A stretch of 64,000 nt of DNA from Kitagawia praeruptora (lineage: Eukaryota > Streptophyta > Magnoliopsida > Apiales > Apiaceae), in contig CM075349.1 of assembly GCA_037693485.1 (NCBI GenBank), positions 75,929,001-75,993,000 of the forward strand. The letters are read 5' to 3'. This document shows, one piece after another, positions 22,363-34,200 of the stretch (position 1 is the stretch's first letter; each line of letters begins with the position of its first letter). The notes beneath the pieces were generated by a model that was given only the letters and a program-made list of their open reading frames with translations, did no database searches and was not told where the DNA came from. Position numbers and translations under genes: made by a program.

Positions 22363-24473
22363 TGTGACAGCCCCAAATCCGGGGTCATGAATTTGGGCCA
22401 TCATGAACCAACTTCCATTCAAATTCAATATCTCTTGGTTTTTTTTTTTTTTTTTATAAATACTTATGCAATTGACCCCACAGTAATATACACACACACA
22501 CCAGTCATATGCTCAGAGAACAACATTCACCATAATAAGAGTTTAGAATTTAAAAAGTTATTACAACCCAGAATCATACTTCAGTACATTGTTGAGTGAT
22601 GCTTCTACAAGAAGCATTTCAACAACCAAATTTATTACAATCTTTCAAACTTACACACTTAATATACATAAGCCCACTAAACCCCTTGCGATGGTCATCT
22701 ACCTCGGGGATTGATGCTAACGAGCTCTCAGAAGGTCGCCTTTCCCTTACCCTCTTGCGGGGCGTTCTGCGTAGTATGGGCATACCTAGCTGTATATAGA
22801 TAAGTAGCAAGAGTGAGCTATAATAGCTCAGCAAGATAATATTGAAAACTAGAATTTAAAATGTAACCAAGTATACATATATATACATATGTAAGCAGTA
22901 ACCAATTTATAAACTGTAAGGAAGAATAAAACTCTTATTTAATAATACATCATCCACTTACTATTATAAGAAAGAAATCCAAAGTAATACAGTATCAGTT
23001 TCTCTTCTTAAATATTATAACAACCAACATACCCTTTCAGTGTAATATTTTAAAATAACATAAATACTTGAGTAAATCTCTCACTATCATCTTCTCATTT
23101 CCCTCCTGTACAGAAATTTTATAAATTAATATAAAATCAGTTTATCTTCATCTATATCAATAATTTCATCGTTTCATATCACTTTTCTGTTTTCAATTAT
23201 AGAAATCTGAAAACCATTTTCAATTCTTTCTTTCAAGTTTTGGGGATATATACTGGCGCCAGATACGTAGGACGATGATCAGTCGCCTGACCGTATCCGC
23301 TCTCTGTTTACTACTAGTAGAAGGAATGAAGGCACCTGCTAACATCATCCCTGGAGGAAGGCACCTGCTAACATCCTCCTGGAGGAAGGCACCTGCTAAC
23401 ATCCTCCCTTGGCATCTTCGTGCCGAATCATGAATACTAGACTATGTCGCACACAGCCCTGACATAGCCTCTTATGCAAGTTTGTTGCTAATCCCCCTTT
23501 TTATAAGATCATTATTCAATTTATCAACACCATTTCACATTTCCATATGTCATTCACTTATCTCATTTCCATTCTCGCACATTACTTCTATAAAATATAT
23601 GTATATAACATACACTAAAAGAATGTTTATAATATAGCATTATAAATCATATAACCCTAGATAACAACTGATACCATTCTCTTTCATATCTCTTTCTAGT
23701 CTCCAAGAACCTCCATGATTTTTCCTTGGATTTGATCTTGATGCTAACTAGGGTTTTGATTTTTATTTTTTTTCTTTCTTTCTTTTTTTCTACTTGGCCG
23801 AATGTTGCTAACAAGAAGGGGAGAGAGTTTTGCTTGGTTTAATCTTGATCCTCTAGCTTGTCTTGGAAGATTAGTAAGATATTTTGTGATTATAACCATG
23901 TGAAATTACTAATTTGCCCTTAAGTTAGTGTTAGTGGAATGTGATGTCATTTTGGTGATATCATAATTCCTTTTTCTTGATTTTCTTTTCTAGTTATAAT
24001 GCTAGCACTCTTCGTAATTATAATGTGGTATGTATCCTTGTCATATTATAAATCTTGGTTGCTTAATCTCCATATTCGTCTAATTGTGGTTCGTTACGAA
24101 TGTACCTCATTATCTCAGTGGTTTTGAGATCATTTAACAATCCAAATTCCATTGGTATTCTCTTAACTTAAAAATCCCCTGGCTCAATTCTAAATTCACT
24201 AATCCCTCAATATATAATTCTTATAATGTTTCCATGCTCCTTAGTGTCCAATAGAAGCTTATTCGAATTCAAAATCCTCAAAATTTCATGCTTCAGGAAT
24301 TTCTGAAATCTAACGTCATTTCGAGTCACTTATTTTCAATGTACACTACTAATATGGTTTCTGTTTATTCATTTTCCATTTCCATTATAGAGTACCTATA
24401 TACCATTTCTCTACATCCTCGGAATTTACTATTCATAGGATCACTGTAGCATTACTGAAGTTAGGGTTATTAC
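22363..24473 (-). repeat. Left LTR of element P (internally deleted, 2111 bp)
   Basis: On the minus strand it starts TGTAATAACCC at 24473 and ends CTGTCACA at 22363. It matches the right LTR but lacks 1260 bp corresponding to 31561-32820. It carries the 28-bp tandem units (about 23325-23408), the CTACTAGTAG/GATCAGTCG block (23269-23325) and the GAGC palindrome block (22806-22833). Poly-T (about 17) and CA repeats lie near 22440 and 22490. Confidence 0.9.
23686..23694. other. Deletion scar in left P LTR
   Basis: ATATCTCTT marks the join. In the right LTR the corresponding AAGAGATAT occurs twice, at 31561-31569 and 32821-32829, exactly 1260 bp apart; the left arm keeps one copy and lacks everything between. 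Confidence 0.88.
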
Positions 24474-25035
24474 ATCCTTCCCTCCTTAAAAGGATTCCGT
24501 CCCGGAATCACGTCAAAATTGTCCATAGATACCTTTTTATCTACACCTTATAACTTCTATATCACTTTCTCCATCCTTTTTCCTTCATAATATCTCTATC
24601 TTGTTTGCGCAGAATTACACCAACATAAACTTGCTTGTCATTCATCAACATTCCTCTTTTAATTATGGGTATCGGCCACCACATTGGCCTCTCCTGACTG
24701 GTAGTGTATCTCACTTATGGTTTATTCCTATATTGATCTCTATCATGACATAAAATATACATATTTCGCTCTTATTATATCTTGGCTCTGTAAAATCTTC
24801 CAGAAATCCGACTAGAATAAGATTCTTTGAAACAATTGCAAGAAAATATTACCTATAATATATATTTCCTGTTCGTATATAAACAAGTCTGTGGTTTACC
24901 CCAAAATACTATTATTCTCCTTTTCATAGAATTTCTAACCCCTAACAGATACTGATTTTCCTTATCTAGATTATCAACCTACCTATACCATTCATTGACC
25001 ACATTGATCCCTAACCAAACATTTACACTAAAAAT
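24474..25035 (-). pseudogene. Left polypurine tract and pol scar of element P
   Basis: Polypurine tract at 24474-24512 on the minus strand. Between it and the gag stop only about 500 bp remain where some 3 kb of pol would normally be; 24668-24700 still encodes the ANVVADT end of RNase H. The layout equals 30220-30780 in the right arm. Confidence 0.82.
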
Positions 25036-26319
25036 TTAAATACTAGAAAAATGTTCACCTGCATCTGTATCCGGCCTTCTCAATGCCTCCCCTAAAGTCA
25101 TATTGTACACCCTGGCAGTAGGTTTATTTGAAGCAGTCACACTCTGTTCTGGCACGGATGATCCCCCGGAACGACAATCTCTGGCAATATGTCCTAGTTT
25201 CCCACACTGGTAACACTTGATGTCCCTCTTAGGATTGGTATTAGCAGATGGGCACTGGCTAAAATAGTGTCCTTTTTGTCCACAGTTATAGCAGTTTATT
25301 TCTAACGCTTTACACACTCCCGTATGCTTCCTACCACACGTGTTACAGTCTGGAAATGGTGTTCGAGATTGACTAGATTGAAAAGTTCCTGTGGATCTAC
25401 CACCCTGATTCACAGTCTCACTGGTAGTCTTATTATTCCCTGACTTTCCTCCAAACTGGGGTTTTTGTCCTTTACCAAATTTGTTAAAATAGCTTCCCTC
25501 ACTTGAACCTCCCTTCTGACCTTCAAATTTTCTTTTCTTACTCTCTCGTCCTATTTGAGTCTGTTCACTCTCAGCTTCGATAATGGATGCCTTATGAACT
25601 ACTGCAGCATACTCGGTCAACTCAAATGGTGCCACTCTAGTACGTAGCCATGGTTTCAATCCTTGTTGGAACCTTTTCGCTCGTTGCTCTTCAGTACGCA
25701 CGAATTCTGGAACAAACCTAGACAGTTCTGTAAACTTAGTTTCATATCCTGCCACTGATAGGTTTTCCTGCTTAAGCTCCAAAAATTTTATTTCCATCTG
25801 GTTCTCCAAGTACCTAGGGGAATATTTGTCTAGAAACACCCTAGTGAAACGCTCCCAAGTTATCACTCCCGCTCCTTCCAGATTCTTTTTAGTTTCCCAC
25901 CAGTAATTTGCCTCTCCCTTTAAGAGATAGGCTGCAAAAACTGTCTTCTGATCTTCCTCTACCCTCAGTATCTCAAAAGCCTTTTCCATCTCTTTCAGCC
26001 ATGCCCTGGCTGCTACTGGGTTAACAGTTCCCTCAAACTCTGGGGGTTTTAGTGACTTAAAAGCACGAAAGGAGTTAGCTGCCTGGTTGGGAAGAACAGG
26101 TGGTTGTGGTGGATTCTGTGGATTAACTAAATTCTGCCTCAATAGTTCCATAAATTGGTTAAAAGGGTTACCATCCTGATTTCCCTGTTGGCCAGTTGAT
26201 TCATCTTCTTCTTCCTCATGATCTTGTTCATTATGAGCATTTTCACCCTACCTATTCTGACTTGCTTCCTCTCTCTCATTTTCTCTTGCATTCATCCTAT
26301 TATTACGCTTAGGCGGCAT
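25036..26319 (-). pseudogene. Gypsy gag of P, left arm (one nonsense codon)
   Basis: Inverse complement of the right-arm gag. The natural start is the ATG at 26319 (MPPKR); codon 24, Gln in the other arm, is TAG here (26248-26250). Downstream the frame is open to 25036 with at least one replacement (Glu to Gly in the SVA-YETKF block). It has the retrotransposon gag core and three zinc knuckles. The nonsense codon must have arisen after the palindrome formed, because the arms would have been identical at that time. Confidence 0.9.
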
Positions 26320-26848
26320 GATTCTGTATATAATAGTATTCTTCATTAATCACCCAAATTTAGGGTACAATATACATCATTTCCATATATGCACACTATA
26401 TCATTAGTTAATCTTATTTATGTATCCCAGTATTTTTAACTCCACACAAGTAATATTTAGTCATAATACAACTTTGACAAATAAGCTTAGTACCTTTAGC
26501 ACAATAACCTTTTCATTTAAGTCAATCACCTCATATATATCAACATTTTCGAATCTCAACATTTAATATCAAAATACGAATAAATTAGGCAAAGTACATA
26601 AACTTCATTAATTTACATAATATTTTACAACTTGGGTACAACGTCTTTTACTACTAATATCATACATCATAAGGTACAAGGTTCGAAACCCCAAAAGCAT
26701 AACTATACATACTAACTCGCTATAACAAAAGCACTACTAGCTGTCCTCTAATCAGACTGGGATTAAGACAGTAAACAACTAACCTAATCCCCAAAATGAC
26801 ATCCACAAGATGACTAGTCTGATTAGTATCCAAAACTACTACTCCTAA
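26320..26848 (-). other. Untranslated gap between accessory ORF and gag, left arm
   Basis: About 530 bp without a frame, the exact inverse of 28407-28935. AT-rich, no recognised motif. Confidence 0.7.
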
Positions 26849-27255
26849 TCATGGTAACGACGCCCTGATAACGTCCCTGATCTGCGCTACCATAGTGGTG
26901 ACTGTATCAACTATCTGAGCCCTCCATACTGGATCCCCTCTGTCTCCCAACATCGTCCTAATATCACCGAGTGCCCGTAGCTCGATACTGATTATGCTCA
27001 AATTCAACCCATCTGGTATCACACCTCCTCCTCCTCTCGTCCTGTCTAACCTCTGTATAAGCGTATCTATAGTCCGACGGGACTCATCCAGCTGTCCCTG
27101 AAGGGCAAAGTACTCTGACAAGGAAATAGCTGGCAACTGGCCAGCTGGAAACATAGGTGCCTCCTGAGGTGGCATAGCATCTGGGGGAGGTACGTCTACA
27201 AGTGGGGGTGCATCCACTGGTGGAGGTGGTGGTGGTGCAAATGGTGGAGATGGAG
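26849..27255 (-). pseudogene. Accessory ORF of P, left arm (C-terminal part only)
   Basis: Encodes roughly the last 135 residues of the 324-residue protein at 27432-28406, beginning at the palindrome junction 27255. The N-terminal 190 codons and any start are absent because the copied strand switches here. Sequence is otherwise identical in protein to the right arm. Confidence 0.88.
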
Positions 27256-27999
27256 AGTCATAATGCTCAGGAACAAGAGTGATAATAATATTGTATCATT
27301 TATAATATTAAATTTTGAACTTCCATCAAGTTCAGGGGTGGTATAACGCAGGTAGTATTTATTTTAAGTATTGTTTATAATTTTATAGACCGTTACTAAT
27401 ATAGTTTATGTTTACCTTATAGGGAGAGGAGATGGGAGAGGAGATGGGAGAGCCCAGTCATGTTCGTGAGATTGGAGAGCCGGGTCAGGACCCCCAGTGG
27501 CTAGGACTACCTGAGCAGGAGATTAGAGACTTGTTGCTGGTAGGTGTAGAGGTTCCAGAGTATGCTATCACTGACCTCAGGAGGAGAGTTCGCGCAGAGG
27601 CCATGGAGAGACACCAGATCAGGATGAGACTTGAGGAGGCAGAGGAGCGCAGACAGAGGGATGCTGTGGCCATAGTGCCATACACTGGTAGACCATATGT
27701 AGGACCTGATGGGGCCGGTCCTTCCCGAGTGCGGTCGGATATTCCTGAGGAGGAGATGCCCTTGCGTAAGAGGCCTAGGTTATCTGTTATACCTGAGGAG
27801 CCGATTGAGTGGAGGGACATTCACGTGACTCCTACTCCTGCCCCACCTGTCCCAGTGCCATCACCAGTTCCATCTCCTCTACCTAGCCCCGACCCTTTTG
27901 AGGATCCAGTTGAGCAGTTCACTCCACCAGGACACTTTATCTTATCAGAGGATGAGTTGGAGGATGACCCTTCCGAGGATGCGGACACAGAGCCAGTTC
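27256..27999 (+). other. Single-copy spacer (loop) of the P palindrome
   Basis: The only part of P not present twice. It holds the end of the 5' leader and the first 190 codons of the accessory ORF in plus orientation. Bases 27352-27422 look like a small intron (donor CAG|GTAGTA, acceptor TTATAG|GG) just before the ORF start. If P were transcribed, this would be the loop of a long hairpin. Confidence 0.8.
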
Positions 28000-28406
28000 C
28001 TCCATCTCCACCATTTGCACCACCACCACCTCCACCAGTGGATGCACCCCCACTTGTAGACGTACCTCCCCCAGATGCTATGCCACCTCAGGAGGCACCT
28101 ATGTTTCCAGCTGGCCAGTTGCCAGCTATTTCCTTGTCAGAGTACTTTGCCCTTCAGGGACAGCTGGATGAGTCCCGTCGGACTATAGATACGCTTATAC
28201 AGAGGTTAGACAGGACGAGAGGAGGAGGAGGTGTGATACCAGATGGGTTGAATTTGAGCATAATCAGTATCGAGCTACGGGCACTCGGTGATATTAGGAC
28301 GATGTTGGGAGACAGAGGGGATCCAGTATGGAGGGCTCAGATAGTTGATACAGTCACCACTATGGTAGCGCAGATCAGGGACGTTATCAGGGCGTCGTTA
28401 CCATGA
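27432..28406 (+). CDS. Accessory ORF upstream of gag (324 codons), element P
   Basis: Intact ATG-to-stop frame. Residues 1-80 are charged and helix-rich (an RRRVRAEAMERHQIRMRLEE stretch), 105-115 form a basic patch (RKRPR), 130-220 are rich in Pro and acidic residues (PVPSPVPSPLPSP, a run of six Pro), and the last 90 residues look helical, possibly coiled-coil (FALQGQLDESRRTIDTLIQR). No enzyme motif is seen. It lies between leader and gag, as does the shorter relative in position at 61601-61972. I do not recognise a characterised family; role unknown, perhaps structural or regulatory. The C-terminal part is duplicated inverted in the left arm. Confidence 0.7.
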   Translation: MGEEMGEPSHVREIGEPGQDPQWLGLPEQEIRDLLLVGVEVPEYAITDLRRRVRAEAMERHQIRMRLEEAEERRQRDAVAIVPYTGRPYVGPDGAGPSRVRSDIPEEEMPLRKRPRLSVIPEEPIEWRDIHVTPTPAPPVPVPSPVPSPLPSPDPFEDPVEQFTPPGHFILSEDELEDDPSEDADTEPVPPSPPFAPPPPPPVDAPPLVDVPPPDAMPPQEAPMFPAGQLPAISLSEYFALQGQLDESRRTIDTLIQRLDRTRGGGGVIPDGLNLSIISIELRALGDIRTMLGDRGDPVWRAQIVDTVTTMVAQIRDVIRASLP

Positions 28407-28935
28407 TTAGGAGTAGTAGTTTTGGATACTAATCAGACTAGTCATCTTGTGGATGTCATTTTGGGGATTAGGTTAGTTGTTTACTGTCTTAATCCCAGTC
28501 TGATTAGAGGACAGCTAGTAGTGCTTTTGTTATAGCGAGTTAGTATGTATAGTTATGCTTTTGGGGTTTCGAACCTTGTACCTTATGATGTATGATATTA
28601 GTAGTAAAAGACGTTGTACCCAAGTTGTAAAATATTATGTAAATTAATGAAGTTTATGTACTTTGCCTAATTTATTCGTATTTTGATATTAAATGTTGAG
28701 ATTCGAAAATGTTGATATATATGAGGTGATTGACTTAAATGAAAAGGTTATTGTGCTAAAGGTACTAAGCTTATTTGTCAAAGTTGTATTATGACTAAAT
28801 ATTACTTGTGTGGAGTTAAAAATACTGGGATACATAAATAAGATTAACTAATGATATAGTGTGCATATATGGAAATGATGTATATTGTACCCTAAATTTG
28901 GGTGATTAATGAAGAATACTATTATATACAGAATC
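28407..28935 (+). other. Untranslated gap between accessory ORF and gag, right arm
   Basis: About 530 AT-rich bases with no open frame. The gag start lies at its 3' end; an upstream in-frame ATG at 28909 is also possible. Confidence 0.65.
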
Positions 28936-30219
28936 ATGCCGCCTAAGCGTAATAATAGGATGAATGCAAGAGAAAATGAGAGAGAGGAAGCAAGTCAGAA
29001 TAGGCAGGGTGAAAATGCTCATAATGAACAAGATCATGAGGAAGAAGAAGATGAATCAACTGGCCAACAGGGAAATCAGGATGGTAACCCTTTTAACCAA
29101 TTTATGGAACTATTGAGGCAGAATTTAGTTAATCCACAGAATCCACCACAACCACCTGTTCTTCCCAACCAGGCAGCTAACTCCTTTCGTGCTTTTAAGT
29201 CACTAAAACCCCCAGAGTTTGAGGGAACTGTTAACCCAGTAGCAGCCAGGGCATGGCTGAAAGAGATGGAAAAGGCTTTTGAGATACTGAGGGTAGAGGA
29301 AGATCAGAAGACAGTTTTTGCAGCCTATCTCTTAAAGGGAGAGGCAAATTACTGGTGGGAAACTAAAAAGAATCTGGAAGGAGCGGGAGTGATAACTTGG
29401 GAGCGTTTCACTAGGGTGTTTCTAGACAAATATTCCCCTAGGTACTTGGAGAACCAGATGGAAATAAAATTTTTGGAGCTTAAGCAGGAAAACCTATCAG
29501 TGGCAGAATATGAAACTAAGTTTACAGAACTGTCTAGGTTTGTTCCAGAATTCGTGCGTACTGAAGAGCAACGAGCGAAAAGGTTCCAACAAGGATTGAA
29601 ACCATGGCTACGTACTAGAGTGGCACCATTTGAGTTGACCGAGTATGCTGCAGTAGTTCATAAGGCATCCATTATCGAAGCTGAGAGTGAACAGACTCAA
29701 ATAGGACGAGAGAGTAAGAAAAGAAAATTTGAAGGTCAGAAGGGAGGTTCAAGTGAGGGAAGCTATTTTAACAAATTTGGTAAAGGACAAAAACCCCAGT
29801 TTGGAGGAAAGTCAGGGAATAATAAGACTACCAGTGAGACTGTGAATCAGGGTGGTAGATCCACAGGAACTTTTCAATCTAGTCAATCTCGAACACCATT
29901 TCCAGACTGTAACACGTGTGGTAGGAAGCATACGGGAGTGTGTAAAGCGTTAGAAATAAACTGCTATAACTGTGGACAAAAAGGACACTATTTTAGCCAG
30001 TGCCCATCTGCTAATACCAATCCTAAGAGGGACATCAAGTGTTACCAGTGTGGGAAACTAGGACATATTGCCAGAGATTGTCGTTCCGGGGGATCATCCG
30101 TGCCAGAACAGAGTGTGACTGCTTCAAATAAACCTACTGCCAGGGTGTACAATATGACTTTAGGGGAGGCATTGAGAAGGCCGGATACAGATGCAGGTGA
30201 ACATTTTTCTAGTATTTAA
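28936..30219 (+). CDS. Gypsy gag (capsid-nucleocapsid), element P right arm
   Basis: 427 codons from MPPKR; an in-frame ATG nine codons earlier is possible, but MPP(R/K)R is the usual gag start in this group. Residues 15-45 are acidic and Gln-rich; about 100-250 are the retrotransposon gag core (AWLKEMEKAFEIL, YWWETKK, RFQQGLKPWLR). Three zinc knuckles lie at about 325-336 (C-x2-C-x3-H-x3-C, atypical), 343-356 and 369-382 (both C-x2-C-x4-H-x4-C). It would package element RNA in cytoplasmic particles. The frame stops (GEHFSSI) where protease would begin, so this is a gag-only element that needs pol from elsewhere. Confidence 0.93.
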   Translation: MPPKRNNRMNARENEREEASQNRQGENAHNEQDHEEEEDESTGQQGNQDGNPFNQFMELLRQNLVNPQNPPQPPVLPNQAANSFRAFKSLKPPEFEGTVNPVAARAWLKEMEKAFEILRVEEDQKTVFAAYLLKGEANYWWETKKNLEGAGVITWERFTRVFLDKYSPRYLENQMEIKFLELKQENLSVAEYETKFTELSRFVPEFVRTEEQRAKRFQQGLKPWLRTRVAPFELTEYAAVVHKASIIEAESEQTQIGRESKKRKFEGQKGGSSEGSYFNKFGKGQKPQFGGKSGNNKTTSETVNQGGRSTGTFQSSQSRTPFPDCNTCGRKHTGVCKALEINCYNCGQKGHYFSQCPSANTNPKRDIKCYQCGKLGHIARDCRSGGSSVPEQSVTASNKPTARVYNMTLGEALRRPDTDAGEHFSSI

Positions 30220-30780
30220 ATTTTTAGTGTAAATGTTTGGTTAGGGATCAATGTGGTCAATGAATGGTATAGGTAGGTTGATAATCTAGATAAGGAAAAT
30301 CAGTATCTGTTAGGGGTTAGAAATTCTATGAAAAGGAGAATAATAGTATTTTGGGGTAAACCACAGACTTGTTTATATACGAACAGGAAATTTATATTAT
30401 AGGTAATATTTTCTTGCAATTGTTTCAAAGAATCTTATTCTAGTCGGATTTCTGGAAGATTTTACAGAGCCAAGATATAATAAGAGCGAAATATGTATAT
30501 TTTATGTCATGATAGAGATCAATATAGGAATAAACCATAAGTGAGATACACTACCAGTCAGGAGAGGCCAATGTGGTGGCCGATACCCATAATTAAAAGA
30601 GGAATGTTGATGAATGACAAGCAAGTTTATGTTGGTGTAATTCTGCGCAAACAAGATAGAGATATTATGAAGGAAAAAGGATGGAGAAAGTGATATAGAA
30701 GTTATAAGGTGTAGATAAAAAGGTATCTATGGACAATTTTGACGTGATTCCGGGACGGAATCCTTTTAAGGAGGGAAGGA
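30220..30780 (+). pseudogene. Pol scar and polypurine tract, element P right arm
   Basis: Only about 540 bp separate gag from the LTR. At 30560-30595 the frame reads SGEANVVADT, the RNase H C-terminus, so protease, reverse transcriptase, most of RNase H and integrase were deleted. Polypurine tract: gattccgggacggaa from 30746, then tccttttaaggagggaagga up to 30780. Confidence 0.85.
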
Positions 30781-33107
30781 TGTAATAACCCTAACTTCAG
30801 TAATGCTACAGTGATCCTATGAATAGTAAATTCCGAGGATGTAGAGAAATGGTATATAGGTACTCTATAATGGAAATGGAAAATGAATAAACAGAAACCA
30901 TATTAGTAGTGTACATTGAAAATAAGTGACTCGAAATGACGTTAGATTTCAGAAATTCCTGAAGCATGAAATTTTGAGGATTTTGAATTCGAATAAGCTT
31001 CTATTGGACACTAAGGAGCATGGAAACATTATAAGAATTATATATTGAGGGATTAGTGAATTTAGAATTGAGCCAGGGGATTTTTAAGTTAAGAGAATAC
31101 CAATGGAATTTGGATTGTTAAATGATCTCAAAACCACTGAGATAATGAGGTACATTCGTAACGAACCACAATTAGACGAATATGGAGATTAAGCAACCAA
31201 GATTTATAATATGACAAGGATACATACCACATTATAATTACCAAGAGTGCTAGCATTATAACTAGAAAAGAAAATCAAGAAAAAGGAATTATGATATCAC
31301 CAAAATGACATCACATTCCACTAACACTAACTTAAGGGAAAATTAGTAATTTCACATGGTTATAATCACAAAATATCTTACTAATCTTCCAAGACAAGCT
31401 AGAGGATCAAGATTAAACCAAGCAAAACTCTCTCCCCTTCTTGTTAGCAACATTCGGCCAAGTAGAAAAAAAGAAAGAAAGAAAAAAAATAAAAATCAAA
31501 ACCCTAGTTAGCATCAAGATCAAATCCAAGGAAAAATCATGGAGGTTCTTGGAGACTAGAAAGAGATATCCACCAAGTTTCATAGCCATCTAACATCATT
31601 TTCCAAGGTAATAAAATCATTTAAGTGCAAGATGAATAGTAGTGAATAGTAGTTTTCAAGTTTTAATCTTTGTTTTTATGGCTCCTTTAGTTAATCCAAG
31701 CTAATTCAAGGTTGTTCAAGGTGTGTACAAGGATTATTAAGGATTATTAAGTGTTCTTCAAGCTTCAAAGAGGTATAACAACCCTTGCCTTTTGTATTTA
31801 TAGTAGATATTGAAGTGATTAGTAGTTAAGTGTGGTTAATGGAAAGTTTATGATGAATATGTGTTATGAATGGTTGGGTGTGATATGGAATTTGTGTTGT
31901 GAACTTGGAACCATGGCTGGAATGTAGTCCACATGGTGTGGGGTTTGATTATGGTGTTTGATGATGGTTTTGGAGTGGTGAAATTTTGGAAAGTATGAAA
32001 TTACAGCAGTTATAATGTCCGATTTTCGTTAGAACTATAAACTGCCCTGTTTTTGGACACCAATGCAGTACGGTACCTTACTGTCTAGCACACTTAGTGA
32101 CCATGAAATGATAGAGCTTAGTTCATAGATCGTTTTGATATAAGGTGCGTTAAAATCTGACGTACGGTTTAGGAGAAAAGTCAGTTTTAGTGAAAGACGT
32201 TCGAAAGTCGAGAAATCGTAATTGTACCAAATTTGAGGTTATAGTTACCATACTTTAACATGTTTAAAAGCCACGAAATTTTGGGATATGGTAGTAGTGT
32301 GGTCAAAGAACTAATACCAGTTGACCTTGCATTAAAATTCGAATTCTAAAATTTATAAGAAATTTTACAGTCGAGTGTGGTTGTTAGGGGAAATGGTAAA
32401 AACCCCTGAAACTTCGATTGAGCTTATAAATGGTTAAGTTCTTGAACTTTTGGGATAATAATAACACATTAAACATATGTTGAAGTGTAAAGGGTTTTGC
32501 TATGCAAGAGGATAGTGAGTAAGAGATGTAGTGTTCTAATGACGGTCCTTTTTGTGTTTATAGAAATTCCGGAGGAGGAACCAGCTCCACTGTCAGGATA
32601 CAGAAACCGAGGCAAGATCCTTCTATCCCTACTTTAAAAATTATTTATCTTCGGAATAATAATGATATCATGGAATATATTTATGTATATGTGATGCTTT
32701 TGTTGCTATATTGCAAAGAATATATTTTCTTGATTGTGGGAAGTTAAAGAGAGATGAATATGTTTTCTGAAATATGAATATAGAGATGATTATGAATGGA
32801 GCGAATATGCTCTAGGGTAAAAGAGATATGAAAGAGAATGGTATCAGTTGTTATCTAGGGTTATATGATTTATAATGCTATATTATAAACATTCTTTTAG
32901 TGTATGTTATATACATATATTTTATAGAAGTAATGTGCGAGAATGGAAATGAGATAAGTGAATGACATATGGAAATGTGAAATGGTGTTGATAAATTGAA
33001 TAATGATCTTATAAAAAGGGGGATTAGCAACAAACTTGCATAAGAGGCTATGTCAGGGCTGTGTGCGACATAGTCTAGTATTCATGATTCGGCACGAAGA
33101 TGCCAAG

Positions 33108-33188
33108 GGAGGATGTTAGCAGGTGCCTTCCTCCAGGAGGATGTTAGCAGGTGCCTTCCTCCAGGGATGATGTTAGCAGGTGCCTTCA
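33108..33188 (+). repeat. 28-bp tandem repeat in P right LTR
   Basis: Three units built on gatgttagcaggtgccttc, at 28-29-bp spacing (start points about 33112, 33140, 33169). Mirrored in the left LTR at about 23325-23408. Confidence 0.85.
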
Positions 33189-34100
33189 TTCCTTCTACTA
33201 GTAGTAAACAGAGAGCGGATACGGTCAGGCGACTGATCATCGTCCTACGTATCTGGCGCCAGTATATATCCCCAAAACTTGAAAGAAAGAATTGAAAATG
33301 GTTTTCAGATTTCTATAATTGAAAACAGAAAAGTGATATGAAACGATGAAATTATTGATATAGATGAAGAGAAACTGATTTTATATTAATTTATAAAATT
33401 TCTGTACAGGAGGGAAATGAGAAGATGATAGTGAGAGATTTACTCAAGTATTTATGTTATTTTAAAATATTACACTGAAAGGGTATGTTGGTTGTTATAA
33501 TATTTAAGAAGAGAAACTGATACTGTATTACTTTGGATTTCTTTCTTATAATAGTAAGTGGATGATGTATTATTAAATAAGAGTTTTATTCTTCCTTACA
33601 GTTTATAAATTGGTTACTGCTTACATATGTATATATATGTATACTTGGTTACATTTTAAATTCTAGTTTTCAATATTATCTTGCTGAGCTATTATAGCTC
33701 ACTCTTGCTACTTATCTATATACAGCTAGGTATGCCCATACTACGCAGAACGCCCCGCAAGAGGGTAAGGGAAAGGCGACCTTCTGAGAGCTCGTTAGCA
33801 TCAATCCCCAAGGTAGATGACCATCGCAAGGGGTTTAGTGGGCTTATGTATATTAAGTGTGTAAGTTTGAAAGATTGTAATAAATTTGGTTGTTGAAATG
33901 CTTCTTGTAGAAGCATCACTCAACAATGTACTGAAGTATGATTCTGGGTTGTAATAACTTTTTAAATTCTAAACTCTTATTATGGTGAATGTTGTTCTCT
34001 GAGCATATGACTGGTGTGTGTGTGTATATTACTGTGGGGTCAATTGCATAAGTATTTATAAAAAAAAAAAAAAAACCAAGAGATATTGAATTTGAATGGA

Positions 34101-34200
34101 AGTTGGTTCATGATGGCCCAAATTCATGACCCCGGATTTGGGGCTGTCACAGTTGGTTCATGATGGCCCAAATTCATGACCCCGGATTTGGGGCTGTCAC
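34101..34200 (+). repeat. 50-bp tandem duplication at the right terminus of P
   Basis: The 50 bases from agttggttcatgatggccc to ggggctgtcac occur twice in a row, with no difference. The left terminus has one copy. The second copy is the end that abuts the target duplication. An ATG in it (34160) happens to be in frame with the downstream gag piece. Confidence 0.93.

Noticed and set aside
33681..33896. 71-codon ORF in the P LTR, also on the left arm
   Set aside because: It spans the conserved GAGC palindrome block; duplication in the other arm is due to the inverted repeat and is no evidence of coding.
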